NCBI GenBank assembly: GCA_947072665.1
Contig: CAMTIW010000012.1
Location: 1-32,904, forward strand
Direction of reading: 5' to 3'
Source of the DNA: an uncultured Fusobacteriaceae bacterium
GTDB lineage: Bacteria > Fusobacteriota > Fusobacteriia > Fusobacteriales > Fusobacteriaceae
Length of the DNA stretch: 32,904 bases
Below, piece by piece: positions 23,381 through 30,036 of the stretch (positions are counted from its first letter, which is position 1; the number at the start of each line of letters is the position of its first letter). The notes beneath the pieces were generated by a model, which saw only the letters and a list, made by a program, of their open reading frames with translations, was not told the origin of the DNA and did no database searches. Both the position numbers and the translations under genes were made by a program.

Positions 23381-24409
23381 ATGAAAAAAAAATTATCAAG
23401 ATTATTTTTAATTGTTTTAACAATGGGACTAGTTGCATGTGGTGGAAATAATAAAGAAGAAAAAACAACAGAAAGTTCTAAATTACCTGAGAAAAAAATT
23501 ATAAAATTAAGTACAAAATTTGTAGAAGATGAGCAAACAGCAAAAACACTTCATTTAGTAGAAAATAAAATTAATGAAAGATTAAAAGATACTCTAGAAA
23601 TTCAAGTATTTACTGGTGGACAACTACCAATAGGGAAAGATAGTATGGAACAGGTGGTTTCTGGAGCTAACTGGATTTCTGTAGATGGATTAAATTTTTT
23701 AGGAGATTATGTTCCAGATTATAATGCAGTATCAGGGCCTATGTTATATAAAACATTTGATGAGTATTTAGCAATGACAAAAAGTGAGTTGGTAAAAAAA
23801 TTAAATAAAGATGCTGAGAAAAAAGGAATAAAAGTATTATCTTTAGATTATCTTTTTGGATTTAGAAGTATGTTAACAGAAGGAGAAATTAAAACACCAA
23901 ATGATTTAAAAGGTCTAAAAATAAGAGTCCCTAACAGTCAGTTATATATGCTAACTTTAAAAGCCATGGGAGCAAATCCTACACCTCTTCCATTTACAGA
24001 AGTGTATAGCGGAATTCAACAGAAAGTGGTAGATGGATTGGAAGGTTCATTAATGACTATTTATGGAACTAAAATATACGAAGTTAGAAAACATGTATCT
24101 TTAACAAATCATTTATTAGGGGTATCTGGTATTGCTATTTCTAATAAAGTTTGGAATTCGTTAACAGAAAATGAAAGAAATGTTATACAAGAAGAAATTG
24201 ATAACGGAGCTCTATATAATACAGCGGAAACAGTAAAGTTAGAGGAAGAATACAAAAAACAACTTGAAGATTTAGGAGTAGTGTTTACAGAAGTTGATGC
24301 TGAATCATTTGATGCTCCAATATCAGATGTATATACTCAATTTCCTAAATGGACTCCAGGAATATATGAAGAAATTCAAAAAGAATTAAATAAAATTAGG
24401 GGGAAATAG
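23381..24409 (+). CDS. dctP: TRAP transporter substrate-binding lipoprotein (DctP family)
   Basis: A 342-residue periplasmic binding protein. ATG 23381 follows GGAGGGGAAT; an earlier in-frame ATG at 23369 lies before this site. It has a lipoprotein signal peptide with lipobox LVAC and acyl cysteine C20. DctP features follow: FTGGQLPIGKDSMEQVVSGA, the hinge Arg region LKGLKIRVPNSQLYMLTLKAMGANPTPLPF, and SGIQQKVVDGLEGSLMTIYG. The Arg in KIRVP usually binds a carboxylate, so the ligand is probably an organic acid; identity is unknown. DctQ and DctM subunits and an exported glycerophosphodiesterase follow in the same operon. Confidence 0.93.
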   Translation: MKKKLSRLFLIVLTMGLVACGGNNKEEKTTESSKLPEKKIIKLSTKFVEDEQTAKTLHLVENKINERLKDTLEIQVFTGGQLPIGKDSMEQVVSGANWISVDGLNFLGDYVPDYNAVSGPMLYKTFDEYLAMTKSELVKKLNKDAEKKGIKVLSLDYLFGFRSMLTEGEIKTPNDLKGLKIRVPNSQLYMLTLKAMGANPTPLPFTEVYSGIQQKVVDGLEGSLMTIYGTKIYEVRKHVSLTNHLLGVSGIAISNKVWNSLTENERNVIQEEIDNGALYNTAETVKLEEEYKKQLEDLGVVFTEVDAESFDAPISDVYTQFPKWTPGIYEEIQKELNKIRGK

Positions 24410-24410
24410 C

Positions 24411-24917
24411 TTGAAAGAGTATAAAAAATTTAGTATTAAAAATTTTGAATTTGAAGTATTTTTAGGGAGTATTTCCATTAGTATAACTATTATTTTAGTT
24501 ATTATCAATGTGTTTTTTAGATATTTTTTAGGAGTTCAGTTTTCATGGATTGAGGAAGTATCTGTTGGGTGTTTTATATGGACAGTATATTTAGGGGCAA
24601 CAGCAGGATATAGAAAAAAAGGCTTGATAGGTGTTGATGCTTTAACAAAGATCTTACCTTTACTTGGAAGAAAAATACTGAGAATAATTACAGATATTTT
24701 GCTTTTAATATTATCTACTACAATGTTTTATTTAAGCTGTAGATATACATTTGGTTCAGATAAAATAACTTCAGCATTGGAAATTTCATATGTATATATA
24801 AATAGTTCATTGGTATTTTCATTTGGATTAATGACGGTTTATTCTATCTATTTTTTAATTGATGATATTATTCATTTTAATAGATTAGAAGAAGAAAAAG
24901 AGAGTGTGGTGATATAA
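24411..24917 (+). CDS. dctQ: TRAP transporter small membrane subunit (DctQ)
   Basis: A 168-residue protein with four membrane segments (about 14-37, 47-65, 82-107, 127-150), the DctQ pattern. Signature pieces are FFRYFLGVQFSWIEEVSVGCFIWTVYLGATAGYRKKGLIGVDAL. The start is TTG at 24411 behind AGGGGGAAA; no in-frame ATG is close. Its stop overlaps the dctM start by one base (TAATG). Confidence 0.92.
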   Translation: MKEYKKFSIKNFEFEVFLGSISISITIILVIINVFFRYFLGVQFSWIEEVSVGCFIWTVYLGATAGYRKKGLIGVDALTKILPLLGRKILRIITDILLLILSTTMFYLSCRYTFGSDKITSALEISYVYINSSLVFSFGLMTVYSIYFLIDDIIHFNRLEEEKESVVI

Positions 24918-26203
24918 TGGAAGCTTTTATACCAATTATAATTTTATTTGTTTTGTTTTTTTTAAATATACCTATTGCTTTTGCTTTGATAGGGTCATCA
25001 TTATATTATTTTATTTTTCAAAATAATATAATGGGTGTAGATTTAGTAATTCAAAGATTTGTTACTTCTGTAGAATCTTTTCCTTATTTAGCAGTTCCTT
25101 TTTTTATAATGGTAGGTTCTGTAATGAATTTTTCTGGTATAAGTTCTAGTTTAATGAAAATGGCAGAAGTTCTTACAGGGCATATGATAGGTGGACTAGC
25201 ACAGGTAAACGTAGTACTCAGTGCTATGATGGGTGGGATTTCAGGATCAGCTAATGCTGATGCGGCCATGCAATCCAAGGTACTTGTTCCAGAGATGGTG
25301 AAAAGAAATTATTCAAAAGCATTTTCAGCAGCAGTAACAGCGGCCTCATCATCGGTAAGTCCTGTAATACCACCAGGAACAAATTTAATAATCTATTCTT
25401 TAATAGCCAATGTATCTGTAGCTAAAATGTTTTTAGCAGGTTATACTCCAGGAATATTAATGACAATATCACTTATGATAGTTGTTCATATTATTGCTAA
25501 AAAAAGAGGATATGCCTCAACTAGAGAAAAAAGAGCAACAATTAAAGAAATTTTACTTCAAGCAAGAGAGTCTATTTGGGCACTGTTAATTCCATTTGGT
25601 ATAATTTTAGGTTTGAGAATGGGATTTTTTACACCTACAGAAGGGGGTGGAATTGCTGTATTATTTTGTTTTGTAGTAGGAGCTTTTGTTTATAAGACAT
25701 TAAAATTAAGTCATATTCCAATAATATTGAAAGATACAGTATATGGGACAGGGTCTGTAATGCTTTTAATAATTGGAGCTAAAGTTTTTGGTTATTACCT
25801 AACATTGGAAAGAATTCCACAGGCAATAACAAATTTTTTAGTAGGTTTTACTGATAATAGATATCTATTGTTATTTATAATTAACCTTTTATTATTATTT
25901 GTAGGGATGTTTTTAGAAGGAGGAGCTGCACTTGTTATTTTAGCACCACTTCTTGTTCCTGCTGTAACTAAAATGGGAATAGATCCAATACATTTTGGAG
26001 TAATTATAATTGTTAATATAATGATTGGAGGAATAACACCACCATTTGGATCAATGATGTTTACTACATGTACAATTGTTGGCGTCAAATTAGATGATTT
26101 TGTTAAAGAAGTAATCCCGTTTATAGTTGCTTTGCTAATAGTTTTGCTTATAGTAACTTATTCAGAAACAATTGCGTTATATATTCCTAATCTTTTAATG
26201 TAG
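24917..26203 (+). CDS. dctM: TRAP transporter large membrane subunit (DctM)
   Basis: A 428-residue permease with about 12 membrane segments. DctM blocks: PYLAVPFFIMVGSVMNFSGIS, GGLAQVNVVLSAMMGGISGSANADAAMQ, AAVTAASSSVSPVIPPGTNLIIYS, FTPTEGGGIAVLF and GGITPPFGSMMFTTCTI. It drives Na+-coupled uptake of the DctP ligand. The length is normal. The ATG overlaps the dctQ stop, and the following lipoprotein gene begins 20 bases after its stop, so all are likely one transcript. Confidence 0.95.
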   Translation: MEAFIPIIILFVLFFLNIPIAFALIGSSLYYFIFQNNIMGVDLVIQRFVTSVESFPYLAVPFFIMVGSVMNFSGISSSLMKMAEVLTGHMIGGLAQVNVVLSAMMGGISGSANADAAMQSKVLVPEMVKRNYSKAFSAAVTAASSSVSPVIPPGTNLIIYSLIANVSVAKMFLAGYTPGILMTISLMIVVHIIAKKRGYASTREKRATIKEILLQARESIWALLIPFGIILGLRMGFFTPTEGGGIAVLFCFVVGAFVYKTLKLSHIPIILKDTVYGTGSVMLLIIGAKVFGYYLTLERIPQAITNFLVGFTDNRYLLLFIINLLLLFVGMFLEGGAALVILAPLLVPAVTKMGIDPIHFGVIIIVNIMIGGITPPFGSMMFTTCTIVGVKLDDFVKEVIPFIVALLIVLLIVTYSETIALYIPNLLM

Positions 26204-26223
26204 TATTGTTTAGAGGAGGTTTT

Positions 26224-27294
26224 ATGAAAATGAGATTAATTGTTTTTTTAGGAGTTTTATTAAGCTTATTTATAGGGTGTTCAAATACACAAGTTAAGAA
26301 CGAGAAGAAATTAATAATTGCACATAGAGGTGCTAGCGGTTATTTGCCAGAACACACATTGGAATCCAAAGCTTTAGCTTTTGGGCAAGGTGCTGATTAT
26401 TTAGAGCAGGATCTTGCAATGACAAAAGATAATAGAATAATTGTAATTCACGATCATTATCTAGATCAATTGACTGATGTTGCAGAAAAATTTCCAAATA
26501 AAAAACGAAAAGATGGACGTTATTATGTAATAGATTTCACTTTGAATGAAATAAAAGAATTAGAGATGACTGAAAACTTTAATATTGTAGAGGGTATGAA
26601 AGTTCCTGTTTATTCTGGAAGATTCCCATTATGGAAATCTTCTTTTAAAATTCATACATTTGAAGATGAGCTTGAATTTATTCAAGGTTTAGAAAAAAGT
26701 ACAGGAAAGAAAATAGGAATATATCCGGAAATAAAGGCTCCTTGGTTTCATCATCAGGAGGGAAAAGATATAGCAGTAGAAACTCTAAAAATTTTAAAAA
26801 AATATGGATATACATCTAAAAATGACAATGTATATTTACAAACTTTTGATTTTAATGAATTGAAAAGAATAAAAAAAGATTTGTTATCTCGGTTTAATAT
26901 GGATATAAAATTAGTTCAATTAGTGGCTTATAACGACTGGGAAGAAACTATGGAAAAAGATAAAAATGGAAAATGGATAAATTATGACTATGATTGGATG
27001 TTTACTTCAAAAGGGGTAAAAACAATTGCTAAGTATGCAGATGGAGTAGGTCCAGCATGGTATATGTTAATTGATGATAAAACTTCTAAAAAAAATGATA
27101 TAAAAATAACTCCTTTGGTAAGTTATATATCTGAAGAAAATTTGGAGTTACATCCATATACTGTGAGAAAAGATGCTTTACCAGAATATTTTGAGAATAT
27201 AAATCAAATGTATAAAGCTATTTTCACTGAAGTAAAAGCTACAGGAGTATTTACTGATTTTCCAGATCTAGGAGTTGAATATTTAAAAAAATAA
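26224..27294 (+). CDS. glpQ: exported glycerophosphodiester phosphodiesterase lipoprotein (GlpQ-like)
   Basis: A 356-residue protein with lipoprotein signal peptide (RLIVFLGVLLSLFIGC, acyl C19). ATG 26224 follows AGAGGAGG. The catalytic signature is complete: AHRG with H34, E61 and D63 in YLEQDLAM, and H76 in VIHDHYLDQLTDV. Later blocks KIGIYPEIKAPWFH and VYLQTFDFNELK fit GlpQ-type enzymes, which cut glycerophospho-ethanolamine, -choline and similar diesters to glycerol-3-phosphate and free alcohol. The periplasmic position next to a TRAP transporter and directly beyond the eut operon suggests that it supplies ethanolamine or glycerophosphate. It is in the TRAP operon, not the eut operon. Substrate preference is not decidable from sequence. 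Confidence 0.92.
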   Translation: MKMRLIVFLGVLLSLFIGCSNTQVKNEKKLIIAHRGASGYLPEHTLESKALAFGQGADYLEQDLAMTKDNRIIVIHDHYLDQLTDVAEKFPNKKRKDGRYYVIDFTLNEIKELEMTENFNIVEGMKVPVYSGRFPLWKSSFKIHTFEDELEFIQGLEKSTGKKIGIYPEIKAPWFHHQEGKDIAVETLKILKKYGYTSKNDNVYLQTFDFNELKRIKKDLLSRFNMDIKLVQLVAYNDWEETMEKDKNGKWINYDYDWMFTSKGVKTIAKYADGVGPAWYMLIDDKTSKKNDIKITPLVSYISEENLELHPYTVRKDALPEYFENINQMYKAIFTEVKATGVFTDFPDLGVEYLKK

Positions 27295-27315
27295 ATGAAG
27301 AAAAGGTGGTTATTT

Positions 27316-27810
27316 ATGCAAATGGAATTATCAGTTTTAGTAACACGATTGTTGATTTCAGCATTTATAGGAAGCCTCTTAGGATTAGAAAGAGAACTCA
27401 AAAATAAATCAGCAGGATTTATTACTATAACTTTAGTTTGTTTGGGAGCTACCATAGTAGCGTTGATCCAAGAAGAATTACTTTTAAAGCAATTAAATTT
27501 AATTGCTAAAAATAGTGATGCAATAGGGATTATAAAAATTGATGTAACGAGATTGAGTGCTCAGGTTATTTCAGGAGTTGGGTTTATAGGTGGTGGAAGT
27601 ATTATTTATACAAAGGATAAAATTTTAGGAATAACTACAGCAGCAATCCTTTGGATAGCAGCATGTATTGGACTTGCTATTGGTTATGGATTTATATATT
27701 TAACAGTGGGGTCTATTTTTCTTGTTTTGATTATTTTAATTGGAATGAAAATTTTTGAAAAGAAAGTAATTTATAGATATAAGGTAAAAGAAAAAACTAG
27801 TAGCCACTAA
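27316..27810 (+). CDS. MgtC/SapB-family membrane protein
   Basis: A 164-residue membrane protein with about five hydrophobic segments and MgtC family blocks: RLLISAFIGSLLGLERELKNKSAGFITITLVCLGA, RLSAQVISGVGFIGGGSIIY and GITTAAILWIAACIGLAIGYG. ATG 27316 is preceded by AAGGTGG at 6 bases; the ATG at 27295, directly after the upstream stop, has no ribosome binding site. The family is tied to Mg2+ limitation, acid and phosphate homeostasis, with no agreed transport function. The link with the upstream phosphodiesterase and TRAP genes is unexplained. A bidirectional terminator follows 13 bases after the stop. Confidence 0.9.
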   Translation: MQMELSVLVTRLLISAFIGSLLGLERELKNKSAGFITITLVCLGATIVALIQEELLLKQLNLIAKNSDAIGIIKIDVTRLSAQVISGVGFIGGGSIIYTKDKILGITTAAILWIAACIGLAIGYGFIYLTVGSIFLVLIILIGMKIFEKKVIYRYKVKEKTSSH

Positions 27811-27823
27811 AAATTTATTTTGA

Positions 27824-27868
27824 AAAAAAATTCAAATTAGTATAAAAATAACTAATTTGAATTTTTTT
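27824..27868. terminator. bidirectional intrinsic terminator between convergent genes
   Basis: An 18-base perfect inverted repeat (27824-27841 with 27851-27868) around a 9-base loop, with A7 on the left end and T7 on the right end, so that either strand gives a stem followed by U residues. It serves the plus-strand TRAP-glpQ-mgtC operon and the minus-strand superoxide dismutase gene. Confidence 0.9.
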
Positions 27869-27878
27869 ATATTATATT

Positions 27879-28391
27879 TTATTCAATAATTCCAGCAGCC
27901 ATACGAGGACCACCACCACCTAAAGGCTTTGGATGATCAGAATGGTTATCTCCGCCAAAATGAATCATTAATGATCTTCCTTTTATTTCTTTTATAGTTA
28001 AACGAGGAGCTAATACAGGATTAGTAGATGTTCCGTCTAAGTTTACATAAAGAGCAGGTAAATCTCCTCTATGGTTATCTAAAGTCCAAGGTTCACCGTG
28101 TTTTCCAGTTTTATCAGGGTCATAATGACCACCAGCAGCTCCTCCTAAAACTTCTTTACCATTTATAATAGCAGAACCTATATCTCCTTTTTCATGTACA
28201 TGGAATCCATGAGCTCCAGGAGTTAGCCCTTTTAGATCAGGAGTAAAAACAGTTCCATATTTACTTTCTGTTATTTTAATTGTTCCTAGCGTTTCGTTAG
28301 TTTTTAAATCTTTCATTTCAACATTTAACATCTTTCCATAAATATTTGTTACCAATAAAGTAGCCATAATAAAAAACATTGATTTTTTCAT
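27879..28391 (-). CDS. sodC: exported Cu/Zn superoxide dismutase lacking all cysteines
   Basis: A 170-residue protein with signal peptide (about 1-19). All seven metal ligands of bacterial SodC are visible: H64 and H66 (GFHVHE), H89 (GGHYDP), H98 (TGKHGEP), H107 and D110 (DNHRGD) and H144 (MIHFGGDN). The C-terminal block [17 protein letters not shown] is typical except that the usual ACGVI cysteine is A. The partner cysteine after HVHEKG is also replaced (DIGSA), so the conserved intrasubunit disulfide is absent; there is no cysteine in the whole protein. It should dispose of periplasmic superoxide. It has its own promoter and ends at a bidirectional terminator. Confidence 0.93.
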   Translation of the reverse strand: MKKSMFFIMATLLVTNIYGKMLNVEMKDLKTNETLGTIKITESKYGTVFTPDLKGLTPGAHGFHVHEKGDIGSAIINGKEVLGGAAGGHYDPDKTGKHGEPWTLDNHRGDLPALYVNLDGTSTNPVLAPRLTIKEIKGRSLMIHFGGDNHSDHPKPLGGGGPRMAAGIIE

Positions 28392-28426
28392 GTTATTCTC
28401 CCTTAAAATGTAATTATTATAAATAG

Positions 28427-28456
28427 AGTATAATATTAAAAACTTAAATTAGCCAA
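28427..28456 (-). promoter_or_regulatory. putative promoter of sodC
   Basis: Minus strand: TTGGCT (28451-28456), 18-base spacer, TATACT (28427-28432). The start would be near 28420, about 30 bases before the ATG, with AAGGGAGAA as ribosome binding site. This suggests sodC is transcribed separately from the upstream FMN-binding-like gene. Confidence 0.5.
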
Positions 28457-28493
28457 ATTATTTGTATTAATAATATTTTTAAAATTAAAATAT

Positions 28494-28922
28494 TTATTGA
28501 ATATCTAAATAGATTGGAGTTGCATCACCTAGTTCTGATTGTTTTATTGCTGCTTTTGTTAATTTTTTAAATAACATAGTGAGCTCAGTAGCTCCAGCAA
28601 TGGAATCGATAGAATCTATATTTTGAGATTCTATTAACTCGTTGTTTAATTTTTCACGGACTTTATTGAAATTAGTTCCAGATTTTTTCATCCAGATTTC
28701 ATTATACTTAGTATCATTTGTTTTTAATTCTCCATTACTTTTAAAGCCTTCGATTAAACTTTGTGAGATTTTTCCTTCTTTTATAATTAGTTCAACCTTT
28801 GTTTTCCATGGTTTTCCTGGTCCTGTAGCTTCTTTTAATGTTTCAGCAATATAAGTACCATCTTTTAAATTTGAAAAAGAGATTGTGGAAAGTATTAAAG
28901 TGAACAAAAAAATTTTTTTCAT
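28494..28922 (-). CDS. exported FMN-binding-domain-like protein
   Basis: A 142-residue protein with a signal peptide (about 1-17, KKIFLFTLILSTISFS). The mature part starts LKDGTYIAET, as in many FMN-binding domains, and ends with DSIAGATELT near residues 106-115. This resembles the D-x-x-S-G-A-T motif in which ApbE attaches FMN to threonine, giving T112 as candidate, but with A in place of the usual S. It would act as an extracytoplasmic electron carrier. No ApbE gene is in the window. AAAGGAGGT precedes the ATG, and 34 bases separate it from the small membrane protein upstream on the same strand. Confidence 0.65.
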   Translation of the reverse strand: MKKIFLFTLILSTISFSNLKDGTYIAETLKEATGPGKPWKTKVELIIKEGKISQSLIEGFKSNGELKTNDTKYNEIWMKKSGTNFNKVREKLNNELIESQNIDSIDSIAGATELTMLFKKLTKAAIKQSELGDATPIYLDIQ

Positions 28923-28956
28923 GGCTACCTCCTTTTATTAAAATATTGTTATAATA

Positions 28957-29244
28957 TTATTCTTCACAACAATCTGTAGGAGAAGATATAGGTTCTTCTG
29001 TCATTTCTCTTTCTGCAATTAAGTCTTCAAGGTGTTCTTTAGTTTCAATTAAAGATTTTATATCCATATCTTTGAAATTAGATGAATTAGATTTTTTTAT
29101 GTTTATTCCTTGACTTTCTAAAAAACCATCAACTTTATCTTGATTTTTTTTATAAACATAAAAACCTAAAGCAGAGATACCTACCCCTAATAAAATTCCT
29201 GTAATATAATCTTTTTTTATTCCACCATTTGCATTTCTAAACAT
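28957..29244 (-). CDS. small single-pass membrane protein in the P-ATPase locus
   Basis: A 95-residue protein of unknown family. ATG 29244 is 6 bases after AAAGGAGGAA; a longer in-frame reading from 29283 starts inside the neighbouring gene. Residues 13-32 (YITGILLGVGISALGFYVYK) form one membrane segment after a basic N-terminus. The rest is a charged, soluble helix (LIETKEHLEDLIAEREM) that ends in DCCEE, a possible metal-binding or thiol tail. It lies between the HMA-like protein and the FMN-binding-like gene, all reading left, which suggests an accessory role in the metal transport locus. Confidence 0.7.
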   Translation of the reverse strand: MFRNANGGIKKDYITGILLGVGISALGFYVYKKNQDKVDGFLESQGINIKKSNSSNFKDMDIKSLIETKEHLEDLIAEREMTEEPISSPTDCCEE

Positions 29245-29272
29245 AATTATTTCCTCCTTTGTTTTTTTAAAA

Positions 29273-30028
29273 TTAATTAACAATTATAAATTTATTATCA
29301 TTTTTTGTAGAAATATTTTTTTTGTTAAATATAAGGTGATGCAAAGCTTCACTAATATTACTCGCATTTTTATCATCTTTTATTGACAAACTATAGCAAT
29401 AGTTATTAGTTTTAGGATTCTTTATTCTAAGAACTTTAACTTCTTTTACCTCTCTATATTTTTTAAAAATATGTCTTCCAAAAGCAGTGAGCCAAGCTAG
29501 CCCAATGGTAGAAAGTGAAGGTTTTGTTATATAGTTCTTAAGAAGATAAAAAGCGGGTAAAACCTCTAAATCAAAGACTCCTTTTCTAATTGTTTCACTA
29601 TAAGCATGTTCTAGAAGAGAGATTCCAGTACCTAGTAAGGATAGTTTATTTAATAAATCCTGTAACTCAATATTACTAGGATTAAAAAGTTTATTAAGAG
29701 CTGATAAAACGATAACCTCTCCAGAATAAAAGAATAGTCCATTATCATTTTTTTCATTTTCTTCTTCTAAAAGTTTAATGGGAATCATTCCATTTTCTAA
29801 AGAAAAAGCTGTACAAATTCTATAGATCATCTCTTGTAATAAAATTTCATTTTGATCAAAACTAATAAGTAAAGTATCAGATAATTTATTATATCTAATA
29901 AGAGTTCCTTTAAAGTCACCAATAATTAATTTTTTAAATGTATTAAAATTTTTAATTGATGAAGATAGTCTTACTCTAATACGATTAGGTAAAGCATGTA
30001 AAATTTTAATGGTTGGCTTTTTATTCAT
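29273..30028 (-). CDS. HMA-like (degenerate heavy-metal-associated) accessory protein of the P-type ATPase
   Basis: A 251-residue protein. The N-terminus (KILHALPNRIRVRLSS, residues 8-23, to DTLLISFDQNEILLQEMIYRI) has the beta-alpha-beta order of an HMA domain, but the CxxC metal site is replaced by H-x-x-x-N-R-I-R. The same replacement occurs in the ATPase N-terminus and in the 130-residue protein upstream. The middle (about 115-195) is hydrophobic or helical with possible membrane segments (EVLPAFYLLKNYI, LSTIGLAWLTAFGRHIF). A final soluble part has YCYSLSIKDDKNASNISEALHHL. It starts 8 bases after the ATPase stop behind TAGGAGAA. A function in regulating or assembling the pump is inferred from position. 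Confidence 0.65.
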   Translation of the reverse strand: MNKKPTIKILHALPNRIRVRLSSSIKNFNTFKKLIIGDFKGTLIRYNKLSDTLLISFDQNEILLQEMIYRICTAFSLENGMIPIKLLEEENEKNDNGLFFYSGEVIVLSALNKLFNPSNIELQDLLNKLSLLGTGISLLEHAYSETIRKGVFDLEVLPAFYLLKNYITKPSLSTIGLAWLTAFGRHIFKKYREVKEVKVLRIKNPKTNNYCYSLSIKDDKNASNISEALHHLIFNKKNISTKNDNKFIIVN

Positions 30029-30036
30029 AAATTCTC

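Noticed and set aside
27295-27315. Earlier start of the MgtC-family gene directly after the glpQ stop
   Set aside because: No ribosome binding site precedes it, and the AAGGTGG between the two ATGs favours 27316.
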